Assembly (NCBI GenBank): GCA_021292105.1
Contig: CM037869.1
Span: 33,082,835-33,146,834 of the forward strand
Direction: 5' to 3'
DNA: 64,000 nt
DNA from: Anadara kagoshimensis
Lineage: Eukaryota > Mollusca > Bivalvia > Arcoida > Arcidae
The notes under the pieces were generated by a model. The model saw only the letters and a list, made by a program, of their open reading frames with translations. It had not been told where the DNA came from and did not search any database. Positions 55,166 through 64,000 of this stretch are shown here, piece after piece (position 1 is the first letter of the stretch; each line of letters begins with the position of its first letter). A program made the translations under genes and the position numbers.

Positions 55166-56164
55166 ATCCAAATATGAAACAGATTAAATTTTTGGTCCAC
55201 ATCAGAAAGACCAGAAAGACCAACTATTGTAGTAAAATTTATACACAAATCAAATCATAAAAATATTCTGACAGTATTGTAACATAATTATGACAAGGAC
55301 AAGGATGAAGGCTGTTGTTAATAGTATTCTACTACAAGAAATCTATACAACAAATATGCAAGGAGATCCTAAATCAGAGAATACAACAAACTCGGTGGGC
55401 AATAATTGTGTCTTATTGTCAAAACTATACTATTATCTTAATTTGCTGCTAGTTTAAGTTTGCAATTCCTCAAAACTAAGGTAAAATCCCTCATCAATGC
55501 ATGCATCCCCTTAGCTTAATTTGGTAAAATATATTTTGGTTCTTTGGTAATCTTGAAAACATTTTGGTTTCATAATTTTGGTCCAAGCACCACTCATGAG
55601 GAATAAGTAAGTTTGTTCTTGGTTATACTCAAGCATTACAATTATCAAGCATATCTGCCTAAAGCTTATATCTGAACCTTATAAAGACTGCATTTTAAAA
55701 ACTCTGTGATCCCACCAATACACTTAATAGAAATGTAAAAAAAAAAAAAAGAGTTTAACTGCTTAATGAAAATATCAAACATCCGCCGAGTTCTAGTTGG
55801 TGTTCCTAGATGAGATGATTTGCACTATATTTTAGTAGGTCAACTCTATGGTTTATCCTGTGGGACCTCTCATTCCGGTCATGTTTCTACTCAATAAAGC
55901 ATTTGAGTTGCTATGTTCATTTTCAAGATCTGAAGAAATTTTGTCCATTCTTTTGTTTTGTTTATCATAACTTGTCCCTTTATACCACAGTGTAACATAT
56001 CTTATCATTATATCATACATACACTTGAGACAATTTTCATAATACTCAGAAAGTTGACCAAGTAGTGAACAAAACTAGATAATTACATATTATACCAGTT
56101 CTAGTTTTATAGCACTAGACGGCCGTTTCGGAATACAATTCCAAATTTTTTACGAGACAATTAA
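55166..56164. other. spacer with two dispersed repeats
   Basis: 55525-55610 matches 37935-38040; 56080-56142 matches 3943-4005 ('CACTAGACGGCCGTTTCGGA'). No gene. Confidence 0.5.
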
Positions 56165-56206
56165 AACAAAAAACTTGTTAATCACCTCTGTGACAACAAG
56201 TAGGGT
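56165..56206 (+). repeat. inverted repeat partner of 63327-63368
   Basis: 'CTTGTTAATCACCTCTGTGA' with flanking A-rich and 'GTAGGGT' text is inverted at 63327-63368 with two or three differences over 42 bp. The pair faces inward and encloses the gag-like frames and the Tc1 relic. Confidence 0.65.
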
Positions 56207-56404
56207 TAAATGATACTATAGATTACCTTTGCTTATATTAATTAATTTCTGACTGAACTCTCTGAATGTTTCCTGCAAAAGTTTGAGCTAGGCTCAACTT
56301 CTATCTCCTGTATTACCCTTGAAATAAACGATTGCTTTGTAAATCCTTATCGTGTAACATGCTGTATGAAACAAGTGTTTTCTTGTGTATTATTTTTATA
56401 ATGA

Positions 56405-56500
56405 ATTTTACATGAATGTGTGAGGGCCTTAGTGACCGAGTAAGCGATGATGGATCACAGTACCTCCGACCACCTAGGTTCAAATCACATTCGTGTAAAA
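56405..56500 (+). other. tRNA-like fragment
   Basis: 'GAGGGCCTTAGTGACCGAGT' and 'CCTAGGTTCAAATCACATTC' resemble box A and box B of a tRNA with a long variable arm. The stems do not close fully. Probably a SINE head. Confidence 0.4.
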
Positions 56501-58065
56501 AAATTTCCACAGAGTCTTAAAACACTTCAAAAAATTATTGTAAATACATATTTTATTTTAGACCAAGGTAACTACAATCATGATAATAGGTCACGTGAGA
56601 GATGACGCATGCGTGTCTGCTTCAGTACGCTTTTGTTCATTGATGAAAACAACACGTTTTTAGATAGTGCCGTTTGCCGCCAGTGTTGAAAAATAAATCT
56701 CATTGAAATAAATTTTCAATGAGAATCTTTATGGGATCAGCTTATAATATCATCTTGTCCTTATGTTTTATGATACAGACTATACATTCTTATCGTCGCA
56801 CCTAACAACCAATCAATGATCCTAATAATCACTTCTATCACTTTTTCATTTTCGGCTGCTGTGAATTTTTAGTTTCTGAATTACTTATTTATTTGGTGTG
56901 ACATTTAATTTTTATTAGTTCATTTTAGCTGTTTTATAATATTTTCCTCTTTTTGGTGATATTTATTGCGTAAAATCACCAGGATTTGTTATGTGAGTAT
57001 TATATCATTATTGATATTTAGCAGCCTCATCTATTGATACATAATATGGTGATATGTTAATGCGTCTTGACAGATTGTTTTGTGGATATTTATACCTTTT
57101 CTTTGGATACTTATTTTATCTGTGTTTAATTACTGACTTTTATGGACATTATTATGTGTTTTGAACTTTTTCATCGCGTTACAGACGTCTTATCTCATAA
57201 TACACTTAGCTACCGACATATAAGACATGGCCATGGGTCAGTGTGTTGTGCAAACACTCCATCATTGAAAGTCGGGTCAGAGTGAACTTTGTATGGGACA
57301 GATCACAGCGAGTGGTAAACAGACAGTGTGTGGATGTTATGACTGATTGATTTCAGCTAGTGGTCAACAAACATTATGCTCCATTAAGGCATATTGTAAT
57401 ACAAAGCCTCGTTCCTTACCTTCGGACTTCCTTATCCACTGCCGGGAATACCAGCCTTTTGCGTAATTCGCTTTTTTGGTTACCATTGGACTTCACTTGG
57501 TTGCTACCACTAGTCGTCGTCATATTGTGTCTCGATGGATTTTATTGACTATTATTGTTTTTCTCGCCAATTTTCTTTCTTTTCGTTCTTGTATTCTTAA
57601 CTTTTATTATTTTCTTGTATTTCATTGTATTGTTTCATTTTGTTTAATCATCATAAACGCATGCATCACCATATTGTGTTACTTACCCGGTACTTTCTCC
57701 CGGGTCAACTTACATTTTGATTTTACTCGACTACATCGAACAGTTAATGCTACTTCTAGGCACCTTTTAGAAAAGTCCAGAGTTTCCTCTATTCCATCTT
57801 ATATAGTTCTTTTTCATTGACAGTTTAGTATTTCGTGTTTCACTTATAGAATCACTGGCTTTTCGCAATAGTTTTATTTACTTTGTCCGTTATTTACTTG
57901 CGGACAATTATTTTATTGCGATTTAAGAATTTTCTCATACTTTATGTTGTTTACTTCGCGCATAAATACCATTGCTGGGTTATAACTTAGAGCAGACATT
58001 AGTTATTTTATTCTTGTCTTTGTTCTGTGTCATGATTAAACATTGTGCATTCATTAATTGTACTA
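56501..58065. other. unassigned, possible 5' part of a retroelement
   Basis: A CAATGAGA/TCTCATTG dyad lies near 56698-56724. Frames at 57360-57548 and 57476-57820 are T-rich and domain-less. It precedes the minisatellite leader of the gag-like frame. Confidence 0.35.
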
Positions 58066-58830
58066 ATAGCTTACATTCTGTGTCCTGCAACCTAGTACAG
58101 ACAGCTAAAATTTTATTTCTGTGTTCTGTTTTATAGTGCAGGTAGATTATTTCTTTGTCCTGTCATAGTGTAGGCAGAAATTGTTTTATTTATTATTTTA
58201 TTCTGTGTCCTGTATTATAGTGCAGGCAGAATAAATGATATTTCTGTGTCCTACAAGTTAGTGCAGGCAGTTATTGTATTAATAGCTAACACTTTTTGTG
58301 TCCTGCGGTTAAGTGCAGGCAGTTTATATGTTGTGTATGTATCATGCAACATGGTGTAGGCAGAAATTGTTTTATTTATTATTTTATTCTGTGTCCTGTA
58401 GTATAGTACAGGCAGAATATATGATATTTCTGTGTCCTATAAGTTAGTGCAGGCAGTTATTGTATTAATAGCTAACACTTTTTGTGTCCTGCGGTTAAGT
58501 GCAGGCAGTTTATATGTTGTGATCCTGCAACATGGTTAGGCAGAAATTGTTTTATTTATTATTTTATTCTGTGTCCTGTAGTATAGTGCAGGCAGAATTT
58601 ATTATATTTCTGTGTCCTACAAGTTAGTGGAGGCAGTTATTGTATTAATAGCTAACATTATGTGATCTGCACCTTAGTGCAAGCAGTAATTATTCCAATA
58701 GCTAACATTGTTTTGTGTCCTGCAATTTAGTGCAGACAGTACATGTATTGTTTTGTTTTTGTGTCCTGCATCATAGTGCAGGTAGTTATTGTACTAATAG
58801 CTAACATTATTCCGTGTATTGCAACATAGT
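58066..58830 (+). repeat. hairpin minisatellite leader
   Basis: Units of about 40-55 bp contain 'TGTGTCCTGCA', 5-7 bases, then 'TAGTGCAGGCAG', so each can pair CCTGCA with TGCAGG. A higher-order block of about 183 bp repeats ('AAATTGTTTTATTTATTATT' near 58170, 58353 and 58537). It directly precedes the ATG at 58923. Confidence 0.8.
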
Positions 58831-58922
58831 GCAGTCACCTATTGTAATTATAACTACCATTATTCCATTTCCTGTATCATTGCGGAACTTATGCGTAATT
58901 TATTTCTCTTATAGTTGATACC

Positions 58923-59348
58923 ATGCCTAAAACAAATGCAACCAGTCGACGCCGTTCCAAATGCACGCCTGGCACCAAGAAAAAATCCAATGAAGTCCGC
59001 GACCAGTCGGGTCCACAGACAGATAATCTTATATCCGACATTACAACGCATGTCATCACACAGTTAAAGACGCAGGGTATACCTATACCTATACCTGAGG
59101 CCAGCCTACCGCAAGAGACAGCAAACAATTTAACTACTAGTACCACGTCCGACTCTACATCTACTGCAGGGGACATGCTGCAATCGGCATTTCAAAGTTT
59201 GATTTCAGGTATGCCACAGGGGGAGCCTCCACAACCCTTTTCTTCTACCCCTTCTCTAATAACTTCTAGTCTCCCTCTAGGTTATCATCTGACAGATAAA
59301 ATCAAGGCAAAAATGTGGTCAGATGAGTTTGTTGGGGGGCATTTTTGA
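58923..59348 (+). CDS. gag-like N-terminal reading frame of a retroelement
   Basis: A 141-codon frame: a basic start ('ATSRRRSKCTPGTKKKS'), a Ser/Thr-rich middle, and the end 'LPLGYHLTDKIKAKMWSDEF'. That last motif resembles the 'G-x-H-(x)-K-I-K-x-K-I-W-x-D-E' segment in gag-like proteins of mollusc retroelements. After 'DEFV' the frame runs into TGA within a G-run, so it is truncated or frameshifted. No reverse transcriptase, protease, integrase or tyrosine recombinase follows within 5 kb. The identification is by motif only; a short host protein cannot be excluded. Confidence 0.4.
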   Translation: MPKTNATSRRRSKCTPGTKKKSNEVRDQSGPQTDNLISDITTHVITQLKTQGIPIPIPEASLPQETANNLTTSTTSDSTSTAGDMLQSAFQSLISGMPQGEPPQPFSSTPSLITSSLPLGYHLTDKIKAKMWSDEFVGGHF

Positions 59349-59892
59349 CGAAGTGGTGTCATTTTTTATTGTTCAGACACCACTTTTATTCGTCAATTTA
59401 TTATTGTTTTATTTAATGTTCATTGGTTTATGTTGTATGATAATCGTACAGTGTTTTAGTACATTTTTACCAACACTTATGTGTGATAAACTTGTGATTT
59501 ATTTTTGTTCACGCATATGGTAGTCATATCTTTGTCTCGTTTATGCTGACGATACTGCATTATATTATTTTATATGTTGTTCAATGCCTCCAATTAATTT
59601 AGCATTATATAACTTAGACTATTGGAGGCAGTAATCATTGTAGTTTTAGTTGTTTATTGGGTTAATAAATAACCTATACACTCTGTGGTTGTTCTATTGT
59701 TATTTAAACGGTTTCATTAACAACTCGGGCTGGGTCACATAAAGGTGGATATTCCTCAGTGAGGTTTTAAACATGTCCGACGAAAAAGTTCCAAAAACAG
59801 TTTTGATACCCTAAACAAAGAAGGCCAGGTAATTCATTATTAGCCTTCAGGAGAAGAATCGGATTTCAAGGTGTTAAAAACTTTCATCTCGG
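59349..59892. other. spacer with a hairpin
   Basis: TGCCTCCAAT (59585-59594) pairs with ATTGGAGGCA (59621-59630). Otherwise T-rich, no domain. Confidence 0.45.
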
Positions 59893-60590
59893 GTGGCCGG
59901 AGAGAACAAAGGACAGGTCAACATGACCGAGGCCATCTCTGATATAGACACTAGTAAGGATCAAACAAAAGGTAGTACAAATGATATGTTCAAAATGCTC
60001 CTAGAATCGCAAATAGAGCTAACAAAGACAATAAAATCCGTAACAGATTCCACTAAATCTGAAAACAATGCAACTGCTAATGAGACAAAGCATAGCAAGA
60101 AAAGGGTATGTAGCTAGACCCAATCCACTTCTGCTAAAATCACGTGACAATAACGATGATGGCTGCAGAAAAAAAAGTAACCTCGGCGAGGGATCGACGA
60201 CGGATGCGTTTTGATAAACTTATGAATGAAATGTGTTCGGACGGAGAATCGGATCAAATATTGCAAGCGCAAAGTGAAAGGAGGCCAAAAAGTTGTATAA
60301 TAAGCCAAAAAATATACGGAATTAAACAACACCAAGGTTTAACTCGGAAATATGGGCGGAAGCCGCTTCACGGATTCAATCGAGACCTGCGGTTAACAAA
60401 AGATTCATGGACTTTATTAAAAGGTATGATCCCCTTGTGCAAAAGTACACACTGTCTGTATATGTCAAAAAAGGAGAAACACCCAGTAGATATCAAAGAA
60501 AACGACAAGACGGGGAAAGACGGCTTACGATAGTTGGCCGCTGCAAATATGGGGATTTCCAATGTCCCAAATAGTGGTTTCCGGTTTGTT
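59893..60590 (+). pseudogene. broken gag-like frame(s)
   Basis: 59893-60117 is open ('SDIDTSKDQTKGSTNDMF', 'LLESQIELTKTIKS'). 60144-60533 starts 'AAEKKVTSARDRRRMRFDK'. In a second frame from about 60260 the text 'AKKLYNKPKNIRN', 'TPRFNSEIWAEA', 'NKRFMDFIKRYDPLVQKY' and 'GRCKYGDFQCPK' looks more protein-like than the longer frame above it. 'PRFNSEIW' recalls gag-like proteins of DIRS or similar retroelements. The frames do not join without indels. Low certainty. Confidence 0.35.
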
Positions 60591-61299
60591 TTGCTAAGCC
60601 ATATCAAAAATTATGTAACAATGACTAATCATTTACACACTCACATTTTGGAGACGATCTTGCCAAACGCATATATCAAGCACAACAAAATGTTATCTAT
60701 CAAAAACTCCAACATTTCGTTTGTATCTCCAGTACAGTTTTGTTTGGAATCCGTATAAATTTCCTGTTCAGCACCAGTTATGTGCATCTTAACCGGGCTT
60801 GCCGTTTTTTATATTGGCATGATGCGTGTATGCGTGCGTGCGTGCGTGCGTGCGTCCGTGAACAGCAAACACTCTAAAACTACCAGGCCTTTTGAAACCT
60901 AATTTACTGTGCAAGGTCCTTGCTAGTCTGACTGTAGATTGTACAAATCATGGCGATTGGATATCCAAAATGGCTGACGTTACTAAAAAATGAAAAAAAA
61001 AACCAAAACAAAAAATCTTCTTCAAAACCAGTCATTGGAGGCAAAATCTGATTTGATATTTGGCTTCTAGATGGTCTTAACCTCTAAGTCTGTACATTTC
61101 ATGTAATTCTGACAAAAAACAGGTAACGCATTTTTGCGTTTAATTTTGCAAAAATCGTAAAATAGCTTTAAATTGTTATAACTTGACTATTTGATTAAAT
61201 AATGACATGGGGTTTTCAGTTTTGACATATTCTTGCAATTATCTTCAAAATGGGTTCAAGGTCAGTTGTGAAGGTCATGACCTATTTTTTACCTGTCTT
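60591..61299. other. no supported gene; (GCGT)n microsatellite
   Basis: 60830-60857 is a short (TGCG)n run. The rest shows no domain. Confidence 0.5.
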
Positions 61300-61930
61300 G
61301 ATTTTATTTATTATCTGGAAAACTATATGTATATTAGAATATTGTTGGTATTGATGTAACGATCATTTTGATGTATAGATTAAAGTCATGTGTTCAAAGG
61401 TCCAAACTAGAATAGGCGTCAACTTGTAAAAATGAACAATTTAAAGACCGCTGTATTAGTGAACACGATCGATTTAGAGGGGGAAATGTACTTGGTCACG
61501 GTAGCAAAACAATACCAAAATGGTTAATTATCTTGAAAACTTTAAACTTTTTGTATAAGCATGTATATAAGACTGTTGTAGGTATTGATACAATGATCAT
61601 TTTAATGTAGAGAAAAAGGTCATGGGTCCAAAGGTCAAGGTCACAGAAGCAAAACAATACCCAAATTGTTCTTTATCTCGAAAACTATAAACTTTTTGCA
61701 TAGGCATGTATATTGAAATATTGTTGGTTTTGATGCAACGGTCATTTTGATGTATAGATTAAGGTCATGGGTTCAAAGGTCAAGGTCACAGACGCGAAAA
61801 AATACTAAACGGTTCATTATCTTGAAAACTATAAACTTCTTGCATAGACATGTATATTGGAATATTGTTGGTATTGATGCAACGGTCATTTTGATGTATA
61901 GATTTAGGTCATGGGTCCAAAGGTCCAAAC
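61300..61930 (+). repeat. 144-bp tandem repeat interrupted by a Tc1 fragment
   Basis: 'CATGTATATT' recurs near 61560, 61705 and 61849 (144-145 bp), with 'GTCATTTTGATGTATAGATT' and 'GGTTCAAAGGTCAAGGTCAC'. The same family is at 33040-33490. A piece of Tc1 transposase text (61435-61500) lies inside the block. Confidence 0.75.
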
Positions 61931-62020
61931 TGGAATAGGCGTCAACTTGAAAATTAAAAATGAACAATTAAAAGACCGCTGTATTAGTGAACACGATCGT
62001 TTTAGAGGGGGAAATGTACT
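61404..62020 (+). repeat. duplicated segment flanking the tandem units
   Basis: About 100 bp, 'GGAATAGGCGTCAACTTG' through 'TGTATTAGTGAACACGATCG' to 'GAGGGGGAAATGTACTTG', occurs at 61404-61492 and again at about 61922-62020. The tandem units lie between the two copies. Confidence 0.7.
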
Positions 62021-62415
62021 TGTCTGGGGTGGCTCAAATTTGCGAGGGCGTACTAATATTTTCGCGATTTGAAACAGTAGTCTTACTGGTCTGCGATATC
62101 GAGATGAAATCTTAGAACTAAGAACATTTTATTAGACCGTACGCAGTTGCTAATTTTCTATTAATGGATAGACCGTATGCAGTTGCTAATTTTCTATCAA
62201 TGGATGACAATGCACATCCGCATAGAGCAAGAGTTATTAATGAATACTTGCAGAATGAAACTTCAGAACGGATGTAGTGTCCAACGAAGTCTCCAGATTT
62301 AAACCTCGTCTCAAACAACGAATAATGGAGGGTCAGAATGCCCTAAACACGGTTAACGAATGCTCATTACAGCAATGTGACAGAATTCCGCGGACGAAAT
62401 TACAAACTTGATTCT
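61972..62415 (+). pseudogene. Tc1/mariner transposase C-terminal relic
   Basis: On +: 'DRCISEHDRFRGGNVLVWGG', 'SLTGLRYRDEIL', then, after a frame change, 'FLSMDDNAHPHRARVINEYL' (the second catalytic Asp of the Tc1 D-D-E core) and 'PTKSPDLNLVSNNE' (the SPDLNP motif and the region of the third acidic residue). The first Asp region is absent and several stops are present. A 36-bp tandem duplication (62134-62205) repeats 'PYAVANFL' just before the second Asp. Confidence 0.8.
62134..62205 (+). repeat. 36-bp tandem duplication in the Tc1 relic
   Basis: Two copies starting at 62134 and 62170 differ at two positions. The duplication is in register with the reading frame (12 codons). Confidence 0.85.
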
Positions 62416-62699
62416 TAGCCTTCCTAGGCTAGGCGTTGCAATGAGGTTATAAATACTGGTGGTGGACACACTAGGTACTAAAGTGATAAAATTTAGAATA
62501 AAAGAATAAAATTGTGAAAATCAATAACTTCCTGTCTTATACTTAGGATGTCTAAGTATATACACACCTTTTTGTGTAGTATTCAAGTGTTGACCTGTAC
62601 TTGTTCCTGACATATCAGACACGATGTTAACACTGGAACAAGACATCTTTAACAGTGAATTAGTTTGGTATTTTAAATGGTAGGAAGCCACATAATGTA

Positions 62700-63180
62700 T
62701 AATTATATATTTCAAGAGATATTAATAGACTTGGACAATAACAACAACCTTCAAGTGCAGTCGTGTCTACGATAGATGACTTTTTGACGGTGAACAGGAA
62801 TGTTTCATTAAGTGGTCAGAATAAAAATCAAACTGTGATTGGTTACTTTTCTTGGAGAACAATTCTTGGATAATAGGTTTGGACAATGGCAACAGCCTTC
62901 ATCAAGTGCAGTCGTGTCTACGATTAATGGTTTTTTACGGTGAACAGAAATGTTTCATTAAGTGGTCAGAATAAAAACCATACTGTGAATGGTTACTTTT
63001 CTTGGAGAACAATTCTTGGATAATAGGTTTGGAAAATGGCAACAGCCTTCATCAAGTGCAGTCGTGTCTACGATTAATGGCTTTTTAACGGTGAACAGAA
63101 ATGTTTCATTAAGTGGTCAGAATAAAAATCAGACTGTGATTGGCTACTTGTTTTAATGAAAAATTCTTGGCAATCATAAA
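62700..63180 (+). repeat. 150-bp tandem repeat, three units
   Basis: 'TCGTGTCTACGATTAATGG' lines begin at 62761, 62912 and 63062. Other shared words are 'GTTTCATTAAGTGGTCAGAA' and 'GGAGAACAATTCTTGG'. No coding content. Confidence 0.85.
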
Positions 63181-64000
63181 AAGACAAATTTGCACTTTTT
63201 ACAGCCTTATCATGCTAGGTGCAAAATAGATGAAATATTTGGAATTAGTCGTCCGAAACTTAGGGAAAATAATGTTCATTCTGTAATGCAGGTCGCAGAT
63301 GTTATTTTAAGTATATAGTATCAGGTACCCTACTGTTGTCACAGAGGTGATTAACAAGATTTTTGTTTTTCTTATTGTTGCTTTGTTCACTACTACGTCA
63401 GCTTTATGAATTTCAAGAAAATTAGTTTAAAAGGATATATGATATAATGAAAATATACGTCACATTGGTATAATTTGGACAGGTAATGCTAAACAAAACA
63501 GACATAAGATACACAGAATATTTATATAGAGAGAGAGTTGAACTTTAGAATCATATTTTTCTGATCATACGCCTGCATATTTCATTTCCAGCTGAAAGTG
63601 AAACCTTGAAAATTCTTTTGTCAGTAGAGAGGTTGATTTTTTTAAAAACAATTAACATTGTATTTTGTATGTGTTCAATGTATTGCATTTTCTTAGCTCT
63701 ATAACAGTAACGATGTATTTTTACTTAGTAAGATAATGGTTATCAATACTAAGACAATTGTTTGTTCTTAATTTAAGTATGATGTCAAACATTGCCGATT
63801 TAAAGCTAAAAAAATGAAAAGCCTTATCAGATGCCTCTTAGGGTGAAAGTTATTGCGATAGGACCAAAAACGTCATACATGGCAAATGAAGTGAAGAAAT
63901 AATTTTTGCCAATCACTTTAGCTGATAGCATAGGGGCAATCAGAGCCAATGTGTATGACCTGCAGAGGGAAGGTCTCCTGCGTGTTCCTTAAAGGCTACA
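63181..64000. other. no supported gene
   Basis: Contains the inverted repeat at 63327-63368. The rest is AT-rich and unassigned up to the window edge. 'ATGACCTGCAGAGGGAAGGT' near the end is not recognised. Confidence 0.4.
63327..63368 (-). repeat. inverted repeat partner of 56165-56206
   Basis: Reverse complement carries 'CTTGTTAATCACCTCTGTGA' and 'GTAGGGT'. See 56165-56206. Confidence 0.65.

Overview
Eukaryotic, AT-rich genomic DNA, most likely from a bivalve mollusc (probably a heterodont clam). The evidence is indirect. tRNA-headed SINEs and the 'AGCTCACCTGGCC' hairpin repeat look like families I know from bivalve genomes, spliced genes have GT-AG introns, and the space is dominated by DNA transposons. 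There are no rRNA genes, no functional tRNA genes, no CRISPR array and no bacterial-type operons. Most of the window is layered mobile elements. Only two coding units look close to intact.

Layout. 1.6-2.3 kb: fossil hAT transposase. 2.33-8.09 kb: a TIR-bounded element resembling the ISL2EU type, with a SAP/SWIM/YqaJ nuclease gene on + and a THAP plus DDE transposase gene on -, convergent and broken. 8.34-13.40 kb: a TTAA-flanked piggyBac-like insertion carrying a smaller TA-flanked MITE. 13.9-14.9 kb: 41-bp minisatellite. 15.4-26.2 kb (-): a seven-exon Myb/SANT-like gene whose exon phases all fit, with one homopolymer frameshift. Its third intron holds a bivalve hairpin repeat with a 167-bp tandem array, and inside that an apparently intact BED/hAT transposase gene. 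26.87-30.30 kb: a foldback-like element with 41-bp perfect terminal inverted repeats, a 9-bp flanking duplication and about 13 near-identical 187-bp palindromic units. 32.4-32.8 kb: PIF/Harbinger remnant. 34.9-37.9 kb (-): intronless, frameshifted relic of a secreted olfactomedin-like protein. 42.4-45.6 kb (+): a second THAP/DDE transposase relic running directly into an OTU-protease plus 'GGQNRN' protein relic (45.6-47.8 kb). 48.4-50.3 kb: inverted copy of the 10.1-11.5 kb repeat, carrying a different insertion. 51.69-55.17 kb: ZNF862-like hAT element with perfect 14-bp TIRs. 58-60.6 kb: hairpin-rich minisatellite leader and gag-like reading frames. 61.3-63.2 kb: tandem repeats around a Tc1/mariner relic.

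How it fits together. The window is a nest of insertions in and around one small host-like or domesticated gene, the Myb/SANT gene. Paired genes (nuclease with transposase, Myb with HARBI1) occur as two-gene transposons. Most are dead through one-base indels and nonsense changes. Some breaks lie in homopolymers and could be assembly error.
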